From assembly GCF_022811685.1 (NCBI RefSeq), contig NZ_CP094532.1, positions 186,001 through 250,000 on the forward strand: 64,000 nt of DNA. The letters are read 5' to 3'. The notes under the pieces were generated by a model. That model was not told where the DNA came from. It saw only the letters and a program-made list of their open reading frames with translations, and did no database searches. Within the stretch, counting starts at the first letter, position 1, and every line of letters starts with the position of its first letter. Positions 9,437 to 17,741 of the stretch are shown in pieces. Position numbers and translations under genes: made by a program. Origin of the DNA: Chryseobacterium suipulveris. GTDB lineage: Bacteria > Bacteroidota > Bacteroidia > Flavobacteriales > Weeksellaceae.

Positions 9437-10639
9437 TTATTTCAGAATCTGGCTTTCAATGAATGCTAAAATATCTTTCGCCACCTCATCTTTTGATTTT
9501 AAGTTAAATTCCTGCATTTCGGTTTTGGTGATGATTTTAATTTTATTAGTATCGTTTTTAAAGCCGGCTCCTTCGTCTTTGAGCGAGTTTAAAACGATAG
9601 CGTCGAGGTTTTTCTTTTCCAGTTTTCCTTTTGCGTTTTCTTCTTCATTCTGGGTTTCCAAAGCGAATCCCACGAGGAACTGTTTGGTTTTTCTTTCGCC
9701 CATCGTTTTCAGGATGTCGGGATTTTTTACCAGCTCAATGGTTAATGAATCGTCGCTCTTCTTGATTTTTTCTTTGGCGATTTCTTTCGGCGCATAATCT
9801 GCAACTGCGGCGCTTGCGATCGCAATATCGCAATTTTCGTAATGCTTGAAAACTTCCTCAAACATTTCTTTTGCCGAAGTTAAGCGATGAATTTCAATGT
9901 TCGGATTTTCGGTTTTTTGATTGCTCGGTCCAGAAATCAGGATGACTTTCGCGCCTCTTTTTGCCGCCTCTTCTGCGATAGAAAATCCCATTTTTCCAGA
10001 AGAATGATTTCCGATAAATCTTACAGGATCGATCGCTTCGTAAGTAGGTCCCGCTGTAACCAAAACGGTTTTTCCAGCAAGGTTTTTGGAGTTGACATTA
10101 TTAAAGAATTCTTCAATTTTTTGGGAGATGGTTTCTGGTTCCGCCATTCTTCCCTGTCCGACAAGTCCACTCGCTAATTCCCCCGTTTCTGCGGGAATGA
10201 TGAAGTGTCCGAAATCTTCCGCCAGTTCCAGATTCTGTTTGGTGGAAGGATGTTGATACATGTCCAAATCCATTGCAGGTGCGATGAATACGGGACATTT
10301 CGCCGACATATAAGTTGCGATGACCAAATTGTCGCAAATTCCGTGAACCATTTTTGCCAAAGTATTTGCGGTACACGGCGCGACCACGATCAGATCTGCC
10401 CAAAGTGCAAATTCCACGTGGTTGTTCCAGGTCCCGTTTTCGGAATAAAAATCGGAGTAAACCGGTTTTTTAGAAAGGGTAGAAAGCGTAAGTTTCGAAA
10501 CGAATTCTTCCACTGAAGGCGTCATCAGAACCTGTACTTCTGCACCTTTTTTCACAAGATCGCGAATCAGATAATTGATTTTGTATGCGGCGATTCCTCC
10601 TGAAATACAGATGAGGATTTTCTTTCCTTCGAGTGTCAT
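9437..10639 (-). CDS. coaBC: Bifunctional PPCDC / phosphopantothenoylcysteine synthetase
   Basis: A 400-residue CoaBC making 4'-phosphopantetheine for coenzyme A. The N-terminal flavoprotein (CoaC) domain starts KILICISGGIAAYK and shows the active-site His region NHVEFALWADLIVVAP, the substrate loop PAMDLDMYQHP and GICDNL. The C-terminal CoaB domain starts at KTVLVTAGPTYEAIDPVRFI and continues NHSSGKMG with Rossmann-type binding of CTP. The open frame extends to an ATG at 10696, but the ATG at 10639 (MTLEGKKILIC) matches the family start. Confidence 0.95.
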   Translation of the reverse strand: MTLEGKKILICISGGIAAYKINYLIRDLVKKGAEVQVLMTPSVEEFVSKLTLSTLSKKPVYSDFYSENGTWNNHVEFALWADLIVVAPCTANTLAKMVHGICDNLVIATYMSAKCPVFIAPAMDLDMYQHPSTKQNLELAEDFGHFIIPAETGELASGLVGQGRMAEPETISQKIEEFFNNVNSKNLAGKTVLVTAGPTYEAIDPVRFIGNHSSGKMGFSIAEEAAKRGAKVILISGPSNQKTENPNIEIHRLTSAKEMFEEVFKHYENCDIAIASAAVADYAPKEIAKEKIKKSDDSLTIELVKNPDILKTMGERKTKQFLVGFALETQNEEENAKGKLEKKNLDAIVLNSLKDEGAGFKNDTNKIKIITKTEMQEFNLKSKDEVAKDILAFIESQILK

Positions 10640-10727
10640 TGGATGTTTATTTGCAGTCACGAATTTAGCGAAAATTTTACGATTGATTTTTTTCAATTAA
10701 ATGTTTTGACAGTTAACCGCTCTTAAA

Positions 10728-10759
10728 CAAAAAAAATCGCAAAGTATAAAACTCTGCGA
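10728..10759 (-). terminator. Terminator after rpoZ
   Basis: On the minus strand TCGCAGAG (10752-10759) pairs with CTTTGCGA (10737-10744), 7 of 8 pairs, followed by a run of eight to nine T. It would end or attenuate transcription between rpoZ and coaBC. Confidence 0.7.
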
Positions 10760-10783
10760 CTATATTATAATGATGAAGTACCT

Positions 10784-11107
10784 TTAGTTCTTCTCTTCTG
10801 TTTTTCTGAAATAGATTTCGTCATCCAACCACTCCTGAATTGCGATGGAGGTTGGCTTCGGAAGTTTTTCGTAATGCTTGGAAATCTCGATCTGCTCTCT
10901 GTTTTCGAAAACCTCTTCCAGCGTAGAATTGTGTACCGCAAACTCGTCTAATTTATTATGAAGTTCTGCACGGATTTCGGCATTGATCTGCTCTGCTCTT
11001 TTACCCATAATCACGATGGCTTCGTAGATAGAACCTACTTTATTTTCAATCTTGTCACGGTCGTAAGTAATGGTATTAATTTCAGCTTTAGAATCTTTTA
11101 CGCTCAT
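10784..11107 (-). CDS. rpoZ: RNA polymerase omega subunit (Bacteroidota type)
   Basis: A 107-residue RpoZ/RPB6-like protein that stabilises the beta' subunit of RNA polymerase. The central block VGSIYEAIVIMGKRAEQIN is the omega signature as it appears in Bacteroidota, where the protein is longer and less obvious than in E. coli. It lies between bamD and coaBC, the usual flavobacterial order, with a CAAATATA motif (11137-11144; TATATTTG on the minus strand) about 30 bp upstream as a possible -7 element. Confidence 0.85.
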   Translation of the reverse strand: MSVKDSKAEINTITYDRDKIENKVGSIYEAIVIMGKRAEQINAEIRAELHNKLDEFAVHNSTLEEVFENREQIEISKHYEKLPKPTSIAIQEWLDDEIYFRKTEEKN

Positions 11108-11165
11108 TTTCAGTTCGTTGTTTTATTTTGAGTGTGCAAATATACGTTTTATTTTTTTGATGGAA

Positions 11166-12098
11166 TTATGGAGTCGCTAATTTGATGCTGTCTCTTTTCA
11201 GCTGTTCCGCAATTTCCTTTTCTTTAGCGGCATTCTGTTCTGCTTCAGCTTCTTTCTGTTTGTTCAGGAGCTCCTGTTTTCTTGCTTCCACTTTTTTCTC
11301 AAGTTCTGCGAAGTCGGTTTTTTCTTTTTCAAGTTTCGACCTTAAATCCAGAGCTGTTTTTGCATTGTCCGTATTCGGCATTTCTCTTTCGACCTGTCTT
11401 GTAAAAGCCAGCGCGTTTTCAATACGGTCTTTTTTCAGGTCATAAACAGAGTTTACTGCAAGCTCGTAACGGGATTTCAGGATGTACTCGTAAATTTTTG
11501 GACGCAATTTCGTACTTGGGAAATCCTGCAGAACATTATCAAACGCTACATTTGCCGCTCGGTAGTCTGCCATTTTGTAGTACTGTCGCGCGTTTTCGTA
11601 CGCTTTGAATTCCAGTTTATAGGTAAGCTCGTCGATCAGCTCATTGATGTTCTTTGCCTTTTCAGAGTTCGGATAATTGTTCAGGAAATTCTGCAGTTCA
11701 TTGATGGCGAGTTCCGTGCTGCTTTGGTCAAGATTGTAATCCATCGAACCTTGGTAATAGCACAATGCCGACATATAGGCAGCATCTTCCGCGCGTTTGT
11801 CTTGAGGGAAAGTTACCGCAAAATTCTTGAATTGGTGACCTGCAAGTTTGTAGTTTTTGTCGTAATAATTGGCATAAGCCGAATTGTAAACCACATTCGG
11901 CGCATCGTCGGTTCCCGCAACAAGGTTGGAAAGACGCTCGTAAAGCGCCAAAGCATTCCGCCATTTTTTCTTCTCGAAATTTTCGTTGGCAACTTTCAGG
12001 ATATAGTCTTTGTCCGCACTTTTCATTGCACGTTCCTGCTGTTTGTTACAGCCCGACAAAAAGAAAAGTGAAACCAGTACGATCAGTAAATTTTTCAT
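11166..12098 (-). CDS. bamD: Outer membrane assembly lipoprotein BamD
   Basis: A 310-residue TPR lipoprotein of the BAM complex that folds outer-membrane beta-barrels. The signal peptide ends in the lipobox LSG-Cys17. TPR-like helices follow (for example NAYAN-type YANYYDKNYKLAGHQFKNFA with the BamD hallmark TFPQDKRAEDAAYMSALCYY). The C-terminal 60 residues are a charged, Lys/Glu/Ala-rich coiled coil. The frame continues upstream to 12140, but the ATG at 12098 (MKNLLIVLVSLFF) directly precedes the signal peptide; 12110 is the alternative. Confidence 0.9.
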   Translation of the reverse strand: MKNLLIVLVSLFFLSGCNKQQERAMKSADKDYILKVANENFEKKKWRNALALYERLSNLVAGTDDAPNVVYNSAYANYYDKNYKLAGHQFKNFAVTFPQDKRAEDAAYMSALCYYQGSMDYNLDQSSTELAINELQNFLNNYPNSEKAKNINELIDELTYKLEFKAYENARQYYKMADYRAANVAFDNVLQDFPSTKLRPKIYEYILKSRYELAVNSVYDLKKDRIENALAFTRQVEREMPNTDNAKTALDLRSKLEKEKTDFAELEKKVEARKQELLNKQKEAEAEQNAAKEKEIAEQLKRDSIKLATP

Positions 12099-12193
12099 AG
12101 ATAAATTCATGCAGAAAGGATTCTGCGGTTCAGTTTGCAAAAATATAATTTTTTTGCCAATACGCTTTTATTTATGATTATTTAACTAATTGG

Positions 12194-12820
12194 CTAATTC
12201 GGTTGATATCCCAATGTCGAAAACACCGTCACCAAAAGACTTGCGAGAATTTTCTTTTCTGCTTCCTGCAGGTAGTTTTCTTCTTTTCCGGGAACGTACA
12301 AGCTGTAGAAGTTTTTGTTCCTAATGGCAAAAAGCGCGGATCCGATGATCAGCGTGAGCAAATCCTCTGGTTTTGGAGCGTGGTGGAAAACTCCCGAAGC
12401 AATTCCCTTCTTGGTGACATCGTCGATTTTATGGGTGAAAGTGTTGTAGAAGTCGAGCAAATCTTCTTTAAGGTGTTCGGTATGCCGAAGTTCCTGGGTT
12501 ACAAAACCGTGGAAGTAGTTGAACTTGAAAAGTTGGTTCACCACATATTTTACCAGTTCCTTCATCTGCATTTCGGGTTTGCCTTCCTTGATGGTTTCGG
12601 CAAATTCGGCAAAGCTTTCGCGGGTTTTCTGCACACGGTATTGGTACAGGTGCGACATCATTTTTTCCTTGGAACCGAAATAGTAGGAAATCATCGCGAC
12701 ATTGATGTTTGCCTTGGTCGAAATATCGCGAACCGACGTTCCTTCAAAGCCCTTTTTCGCAATCAGCTTTTCGGCAACATCTAATATATGGATCTGTTTT
12801 TCAGTGAATTTCTTTTTCAT
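12194..12820 (-). CDS. TetR family transcriptional regulator
   Basis: A 208-residue regulator with a standard N-terminal TetR helix-turn-helix: ILDVAEKLIAKKGFEGTSVR, then ANINVAMISYYFGSKEKMM (recognition helix around VAMISYYF). The C-terminal ligand-binding domain is helical and not assignable. It is divergent from tatD, so it may act on the shared 90-bp intergenic region, which contains two copies of TTTAATAATTTTG. An open frame extends to 12859, but the ATG at 12820 (MKKKFTEKQ) is the natural start. Confidence 0.88.
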   Translation of the reverse strand: MKKKFTEKQIHILDVAEKLIAKKGFEGTSVRDISTKANINVAMISYYFGSKEKMMSHLYQYRVQKTRESFAEFAETIKEGKPEMQMKELVKYVVNQLFKFNYFHGFVTQELRHTEHLKEDLLDFYNTFTHKIDDVTKKGIASGVFHHAPKPEDLLTLIIGSALFAIRNKNFYSLYVPGKEENYLQEAEKKILASLLVTVFSTLGYQPN

Positions 12821-12874
12821 CTCGAGTTTACTTGTAGTAAAGTTAGAAATTATTAACAAATTTTAAAACATATG

Positions 12875-12909
12875 TTTAATAATTTTGGTCATGTTTTTTA
12901 ATAATTTTG
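12875..12909 (+). repeat. Direct repeat TTTAATAATTTTG between the TetR gene and tatD
   Basis: TTTAATAATTTTG occurs twice 22 bp apart; each copy contains TAATTTTG (12880-12887 and 12902-12909), matching the -7 consensus. The first could be the tatD promoter; the second is too close to the ATG. The pair could equally be a regulator binding site. Confidence 0.35.
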
Positions 12910-12912
12910 AGA

Positions 12913-13548
12913 ATGCATTTTTTTGACTTTCACCACCATGATCCCAGAAAAACTTTCGGAATTTATAATCTGAAGTTTGGTGAAAATATTCCCGACCATT
13001 TCTTTTCCGCAGGAATTCATCCCGATTCTATCTCAGAAAATATTGAAGGATATTTTCTTTGGCTTAATGAAATTATTAATAACAGAAACTGCGTTGCCAT
13101 CGGAGAATGTGGTTTGGATGGCTTGATCGATGTCGATGAAAAACTGCAGCGGGAAGTTTTCGAAAGGCAGATTTTTTTGGCAAATGAAGTTCAGAAACCC
13201 ATCATCATTCATTGTGTGAAAAGGTTTTCCCAGCTGATTCCTTTTAGAAAAAAAGCGAAAGTCCCGATGATTGTACACGGTTTCAACAAACGGAAAACCA
13301 TCGGTGATGAATTGCTGAAAAACGATTTCTGTTTAAGTTTTGGAAAGTCTGTGCTCCATAATGTAAATTTGCAGGATTTTGTAAATGAATTTCCCACCGA
13401 AAAACTTTTTCTGGAAACCGATTCCGCCAGTTTTGAGCTTGAAGATTTGTATCTGAAAGTCGCCGAACTGAAAAATATGGAACCCGAAAACCTGAAAATG
13501 CAGATCATCAAGAATTTAAAATCCATCCACATTTCCTTAACTCAATGA
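12913..13548 (+). CDS. tatD: TatD family metal-dependent hydrolase
   Basis: A 211-residue TatD-like protein (TIM-barrel amidohydrolase fold). Metal ligands are visible: the N-terminal DFHHHDP replaces the usual D(T/C)HxH, GECGLDG gives the Glu, IIIHCVK and VHGF give histidines, and LETDS the final Asp. Family members are 3' exonucleases or quality-control hydrolases on DNA or RNA. Shorter than the usual 255-260 residues, as in other flavobacteria. The frame opens at a TTG (12907), but ATG 12913 (MHFFDFHHH) fits. It overlaps tcdA by 4 bp. Confidence 0.85.
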   Translation: MHFFDFHHHDPRKTFGIYNLKFGENIPDHFFSAGIHPDSISENIEGYFLWLNEIINNRNCVAIGECGLDGLIDVDEKLQREVFERQIFLANEVQKPIIIHCVKRFSQLIPFRKKAKVPMIVHGFNKRKTIGDELLKNDFCLSFGKSVLHNVNLQDFVNEFPTEKLFLETDSASFELEDLYLKVAELKNMEPENLKMQIIKNLKSIHISLTQ

Positions 13549-14300
13549 AAAAAAACTGGCTCGAACGAACTGAACTTCTCATCAAAGAAAGCAACATCCA
13601 AAAACTGAAAAATGCCAATCTTCTGGTCATCGGTTTGGGTGGAGTAGGTTCTTTTGCCGCAGAATTTTTGGCGAGAGCCGGTGTCGGAAAAATGACGATC
13701 ATAGATGGCGATGTGGTGGATGAAACCAATATCAACCGACAGCTTCCGGCGCTGCAAAGCACGATCGGTAAAGCGAAAGCCGATATTATGGAACAGCGGC
13801 TTCTTGACATTAATCCAGAACTGCAACTGGCGAAAAGAAACGAATTCCTGAATCCCGAAAATATGGAGGAAATCCTGGAGTCGGAAAAATTCGATTACGT
13901 TCTGGACTGTATCGACAGCGTAACTCCGAAGATCACACTGATCAAAACTGCCCGCAGAAAAAAGATCAAAATCATCAGCTGCATGGGAGCAGGCGGAAAA
14001 ATTGATCCCTCGAAAGTGATGGTGCGCGACATTAGCAAAACCCATAACTGCTTCCTCGCGAAACAGGTTCGTAAACGGTTGAAAAAGGACAATATCCACA
14101 AAGGTTTTCGGTGCGTTTTCTCGAACGAGATTCAAAATGAAGAAAGCTTGAAAATGACCGACGGAACCAATTTCAAGAAATCCTTTTACGGAACCATTAG
14201 TTTTATTCCCGCCATTTTCGGTCTTTACGCAGCGGCGGAAGTCATTAACTATTTAATAAAAAAGTCGGATGAGGGAAGTCCGAAGTCGGAGGAAGATTAG
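13545..14300 (+). CDS. tcdA: tRNA threonylcarbamoyladenosine dehydratase (ThiF/E1-like)
   Basis: A 251-residue E1-like enzyme that cyclises t6A37 in tRNA to ct6A using ATP. The nucleotide-binding loop VIGLGGVGSFAAEFLARAGV is near residues 28-47, followed by IDGDVVDETNINRQLPAL, the ThiF-family signature. The CsdL/TcdA-type middle reads DCIDSVTPKITLI and SCMGAGGKIDPS. A C-terminal hydrophobic helix (FYGTISFIPAIFGLYAAAEV) is normal for the family. The start overlaps the tatD stop, so the two genes are coupled. Confidence 0.9.
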   Translation: MKKNWLERTELLIKESNIQKLKNANLLVIGLGGVGSFAAEFLARAGVGKMTIIDGDVVDETNINRQLPALQSTIGKAKADIMEQRLLDINPELQLAKRNEFLNPENMEEILESEKFDYVLDCIDSVTPKITLIKTARRKKIKIISCMGAGGKIDPSKVMVRDISKTHNCFLAKQVRKRLKKDNIHKGFRCVFSNEIQNEESLKMTDGTNFKKSFYGTISFIPAIFGLYAAAEVINYLIKKSDEGSPKSEED

Positions 14301-14385
14301 GATTAAGAGAATTCAAAAAAATTCTTATTCTCCCGAAAGTTATCGGGATGTGGTTAAAAAATAGCAACTTAGCCAGTAAAATAAT

Positions 14386-14763
14386 TTGGACCAGAAATAC
14401 CCTAAAAACGAGAAGCTTAAACAGAAGCGCGAAATCGATTTGCTTTTTAACAAAGGCAAATGGCATTCCTGTGGAAATCTGCGGATCATCACGCTCGATT
14501 TTGATGCAAAAGCGCAGGAAAACTTCACGCTCGAAAATCAGAAAGTTGGGGTTTCCGTTTCCAAAAGAAACTTCAAAAAAGCGGTGGATCGAAATCGCAT
14601 CAAGCGACTGCTGCGCGAAGCTTACCGACTGAATAAGACAGTCTTTACTTCAAAATTCGGAACGCACTCATTGTCAATGCTTTTTTGGATCTCGAAAAAT
14701 ATTCCGCAAAATTTTTCAGAGGTTGAAAAAGAATTTCTAAAACTCTGTGAATCAAAAAAATAA
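14386..14763 (+). CDS. rnpA: Ribonuclease P protein component
   Basis: A 125-residue RnpA, the protein subunit that helps RNase P remove 5' leaders from pre-tRNA. The signature helix RNRIKRLLREAYR is at about residues 66-78, preceded by VGVSVSKRNFKKAV. The only plausible start is a TTG at 14386 (MDQKYPKNEKLKQKREIDLL); there is no ATG in frame near the conserved N-terminus. It lies alone after tcdA rather than beside rpmH. Confidence 0.88.
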   Translation: MDQKYPKNEKLKQKREIDLLFNKGKWHSCGNLRIITLDFDAKAQENFTLENQKVGVSVSKRNFKKAVDRNRIKRLLREAYRLNKTVFTSKFGTHSLSMLFWISKNIPQNFSEVEKEFLKLCESKK

Positions 14764-14787
14764 AATTCAAAGCTTGTAGATTTTTTT

Positions 14788-14885
14788 GAATAAACCTGAA
14801 TTTCGTTACCCTAACCCTAAAGGGGAGAAATTCAGGTTTATTCTTAGGGAATTTTCCTTCCTTTAGGGAAGGGATAAAGAAAATT
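14788..14885. repeat. Composite palindromic element, copy 1
   Basis: Two hairpins in tandem. The first is a perfect 17-bp inverted repeat, GAATAAACCTGAATTTC (14788-14804) with GAAATTCAGGTTTATTC (14827-14843), around a loop containing CCCTAACCCTAAAGGGG. The second has AATTTTC (14850-14856) and GAAAATT (14879-14885) around CTTCC-TTTA-GGGAAG. A reverse-complement copy lies at 39749-39852. It sits just after rnpA and may also act as a bidirectional terminator. Confidence 0.8.
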
Positions 14886-14985
14886 ACCGTGATCAAAATC
14901 CCGCCAACAAAATCCAAACAAAACCTAATTTGTAGCACGTTTTTTGTAAATTTGGTTTGCGAATAAACTAAAAACTTCAAAAAAA

Positions 14986-15633
14986 ATGTTAGACAATATT
15001 CCTTATCTACCCTATATTCTCAGTGCGTTCATCGGTGTCGGATTAGCTGCTGCAACAGGATTTCGAGTTTTTCTCCCCATGTTTGCGGTGAGTTTGGCTT
15101 CTTATATGGGCTGGATTCCTATGAACGAAAGTTTCCAGTGGCTTTCAGGTTTGCCAACGCTGATTACGACGGGAATTGCGACGGTCGTAGAAATCTTCGC
15201 CTACTACATTCCGTTTGTTGACCATATTTTAGACACGCTTTCTGTTCCGCTAGCAACAATCGCAGGTTCGGTGATGTTTGCAAGTCAGTTTGCCGACATC
15301 GGAACTTTTCCGCAATGGGCTTTAGCATTAATTGCAGGTGGTGGAACTGCCGCCGCAATAAGTTCGGGATTTGCGGGAACACGCGCCGCTTCTACTGCGA
15401 CAACGGGCGGTTTGGGGAATTCTGTCGTCGCGACTACTGAAACAGCGGGAGCAGGAATCATGTCGTTTCTGGCAATGGCTGCACCGATTATCGCGTTTAT
15501 CTGCGCCATTATTCTGATCGTCGTGGTACTGGTTTTAGGCAGAAAAATCTGGCAGAAATTCCGTAACTTCAATTCCGACCGAAGCAAGAAAACAATTGAT
15601 GTGGAAGCGGTTGAAAGGCGGAACATCGAATGA
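14986..15633 (+). CDS. DUF4126 membrane protein
   Basis: A 215-residue inner-membrane protein of the DUF4126 family, function unknown. Four to five hydrophobic segments are visible (about residues 8-40, 56-76, 82-102, 108-125 and 160-190). Conserved pieces include AAATGFRVFLPMFAVSLASY and a small-residue region rich in Gly, Ala and Thr. The basic C-terminal 28 residues should face the cytoplasm. A TAAATTTG motif at 14947-14954 may be its -7 promoter element. Confidence 0.75.
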   Translation: MLDNIPYLPYILSAFIGVGLAAATGFRVFLPMFAVSLASYMGWIPMNESFQWLSGLPTLITTGIATVVEIFAYYIPFVDHILDTLSVPLATIAGSVMFASQFADIGTFPQWALALIAGGGTAAAISSGFAGTRAASTATTGGLGNSVVATTETAGAGIMSFLAMAAPIIAFICAIILIVVVLVLGRKIWQKFRNFNSDRSKKTIDVEAVERRNIE

Positions 15634-15656
15634 CGTTCTGAACCGAAACCGAATAA

Positions 15657-16031
15657 CTACTTTTGAAAAAACATTTTCACAGCAACCACCACCATCAGGA
15701 TCGCAAAGACTTTTCGTAAAGTTTCCTGCGAAAGTGTGATCGCGGTTTTGCTGCCGAGATAACTTCCGAGAACAAATCCGCAACAAAGAACCAGCGCGGT
15801 TTTGATGTCCACATTCCCAGTTTTGTAATAATTCATCACGCCGAAAATTCCCACAGGAATCATTAGGAGCGCGAGTGTCGTTCCCTGCGCTTTGTGTTGC
15901 GTGAAGCCGAAAAGCAAGACCAGAACGGGCACCATCACGATTCCGCCGCCGATTCCGACCAAGCCACTTAAATATCCTGCGAGTAAACCAAGAAGTATGA
16001 TTCCGATGATGATGGTTGGTTCCATTTTCAT
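15657..16031 (-). CDS. Half-size TauE/SafE (TSUP) permease
   Basis: A 124-residue membrane protein equal to one repeat of the TSUP fold (family members usually have two repeats and about 250 residues). The signature LVGIGGGIVMVPVLVLLFG is at residues 23-41, then QGTTLALLMIPVGI and LGSYLGSK. It probably works as a dimer in export of a sulfur-containing anion or similar; substrate unknown. The ATG overlaps the stop of the upstream gene (TAATG), so translation is coupled. Confidence 0.75.
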   Translation of the reverse strand: MKMEPTIIIGIILLGLLAGYLSGLVGIGGGIVMVPVLVLLFGFTQHKAQGTTLALLMIPVGIFGVMNYYKTGNVDIKTALVLCCGFVLGSYLGSKTAITLSQETLRKVFAILMVVVAVKMFFQK

Positions 16032-17740
16032 TAGGGTTTGTTTTGTCTTAAATCTTTGATTTCCTGAATTTTATCTGCGAATAATTCCTTTTTTTCGGGA
16101 TGTTTTTCAGATAAGGTTTCGTATGCTTTAATCGCTTTGGAATACAGTTTCTGCTCCACATACAGATTCGCCAAAGTTTCCGTCATCAGGTGCGAAATAT
16201 TGTCTCCTTTGTCCTTAACCACAAAATCGGAATCTTCCTTGAGTTTGGAGATTTTCGGTTCGTTTTCGATGAAAGTGTCAATCAGCTGATTCTTTTTTTC
16301 TTCCGCGGAAACGGTTGGCTGTTCCTCGGTTTTGGTTCGGTCGATTTTCAGCCAGTTTTGCCAGGTGTTGATGAACACGGGAACATTGCTTTCTTTTGAA
16401 GTTGGTTGATTATCAGCGGGTTCTGTGGTTTTCTCTTCCTCCTGTGTGAATGTCGAAACCTCTTTCCCAAAAAATGAAACATTGAGCGCAGGAATTTCTT
16501 CCTTGATATTCTGTTTAGTTTCAACAACGTCTTTTTTCACTTCGGCGGAAGGAATTTCTTCAGATGCTATTTTCTTCTCCGCAGGTTTTTCTTTTTTCTG
16601 GTCAATCAATGAATCAGGTAGATTGGAAGAGAGCTGCATCGGTTTCCAAACCGGTTTTTCGGAAGTTTCTTGTGGTTGTATCTGAATTTCCTCTTTTTCA
16701 GGTTCAATTTTTTCTGAAGCAGGAATATTGGTTTTTTCTTCGGTAATTTCCTCTATTTCAGTAATTTCTGGTTGTGGAACACTTTCAGTTTTTTCTTCCG
16801 ACACAGGGGTTTCAACATTTTTCTTGTTCGAATCATCCACAACGAACGATTCGGTTTCCGCAAAATTGATGTCGGTATTTTGAATCGGTTCTTCTACGGG
16901 TTTAACTTTTTCTTTTTTCGCAGCTTTCATTTTTGCTTCAACTTCCGCGATCAGTCTCTGCATTTCCTCTTCGTGTCGGTTTGGAGCTGGTTTAGGTAAA
17001 GGGATTTTTGTTACTGATGAATCCTTACTTTCAATTTTTACTTGAGGCAGAAAATCATCCATCCCGTGGAAATTGACGTCGGCAGTATTTTCGACCAACT
17101 TTTCATTTTCGGAAATTTTCTCTTCATTAATAAGGGTTTCTTTCGAGAAATCTTCAGCGTCGGGAGTTTCTGTAAACTCTGTTTCTTCAACCTTTTCAGA
17201 AATTTCCTTGGAATGATTTTCATTAATGTCCTCAGCTTTTTCAGGAATTTCGATTATGGGTTCTTCCGTTTTCTGGGTAACCAAAACACCTGATTCCATC
17301 GTAGATTCCAGGTCGATGATTTCTGGTTTTCGGTCCATAAAGTCTTCTTCGCCTTCATACAAAATTCGGTTCAGCTCACCGTTTACAAACACAGGTTTTG
17401 GCTTCGGAATTTCTTCGTGCGGAACTTGTGCAACAGGTTCTGCAATCGGCGAAACAGAATCTTCCGAAATTTTTGTTTCGGCGATCGATTCCGTTTCCAC
17501 AACGGGCTCCACATTTTTATTGATAAAGCGGTAGAGGATTTTTTTATCGGTGGTAAAAGCGGCGGTTTCCGAAAGTTTTGCGGAATAGCTTTCTCGCTCA
17601 AAAAGATGTGTTCCGTACAGATGCAGCGCGCGAAAACTCTGAACATACGGAGTTTTTGCAATTTCATTTTCCAGCAGTTTTAAATCTGCGGGCTGAAAAA
17701 GGTCGGGGTTTTTGATCAGTTCTAAAACTCTTGCGTTCAT
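16031..17740 (-). CDS. Acidic, largely disordered protein with C-terminal TPR-like helices
   Basis: A 569-residue protein of unknown function. Residues 1-75 form a helical domain (MNARVLELIKNPDLFQPADL...). Residues about 80-470 are Glu/Lys/Pro/Ser-rich, low-complexity and very probably disordered. The last 70 residues hold a TPR-like helix pair (NLYVEQKLYSKAIKAYETLS). No signal peptide or membrane segment. It starts 1 bp after the lptE stop and overlaps the TSUP gene, so all belong to one operon. Possibly a scaffold or adaptor, which is inference. Confidence 0.7.
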   Translation of the reverse strand: MNARVLELIKNPDLFQPADLKLLENEIAKTPYVQSFRALHLYGTHLFERESYSAKLSETAAFTTDKKILYRFINKNVEPVVETESIAETKISEDSVSPIAEPVAQVPHEEIPKPKPVFVNGELNRILYEGEEDFMDRKPEIIDLESTMESGVLVTQKTEEPIIEIPEKAEDINENHSKEISEKVEETEFTETPDAEDFSKETLINEEKISENEKLVENTADVNFHGMDDFLPQVKIESKDSSVTKIPLPKPAPNRHEEEMQRLIAEVEAKMKAAKKEKVKPVEEPIQNTDINFAETESFVVDDSNKKNVETPVSEEKTESVPQPEITEIEEITEEKTNIPASEKIEPEKEEIQIQPQETSEKPVWKPMQLSSNLPDSLIDQKKEKPAEKKIASEEIPSAEVKKDVVETKQNIKEEIPALNVSFFGKEVSTFTQEEEKTTEPADNQPTSKESNVPVFINTWQNWLKIDRTKTEEQPTVSAEEKKNQLIDTFIENEPKISKLKEDSDFVVKDKGDNISHLMTETLANLYVEQKLYSKAIKAYETLSEKHPEKKELFADKIQEIKDLRQNKP

Positions 17741-17741
17741 T

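Noticed and set aside
13542..14135. Minus-strand 197-residue ORF across tcdA
   Set aside because: Antisense to a clear ThiF-family gene.
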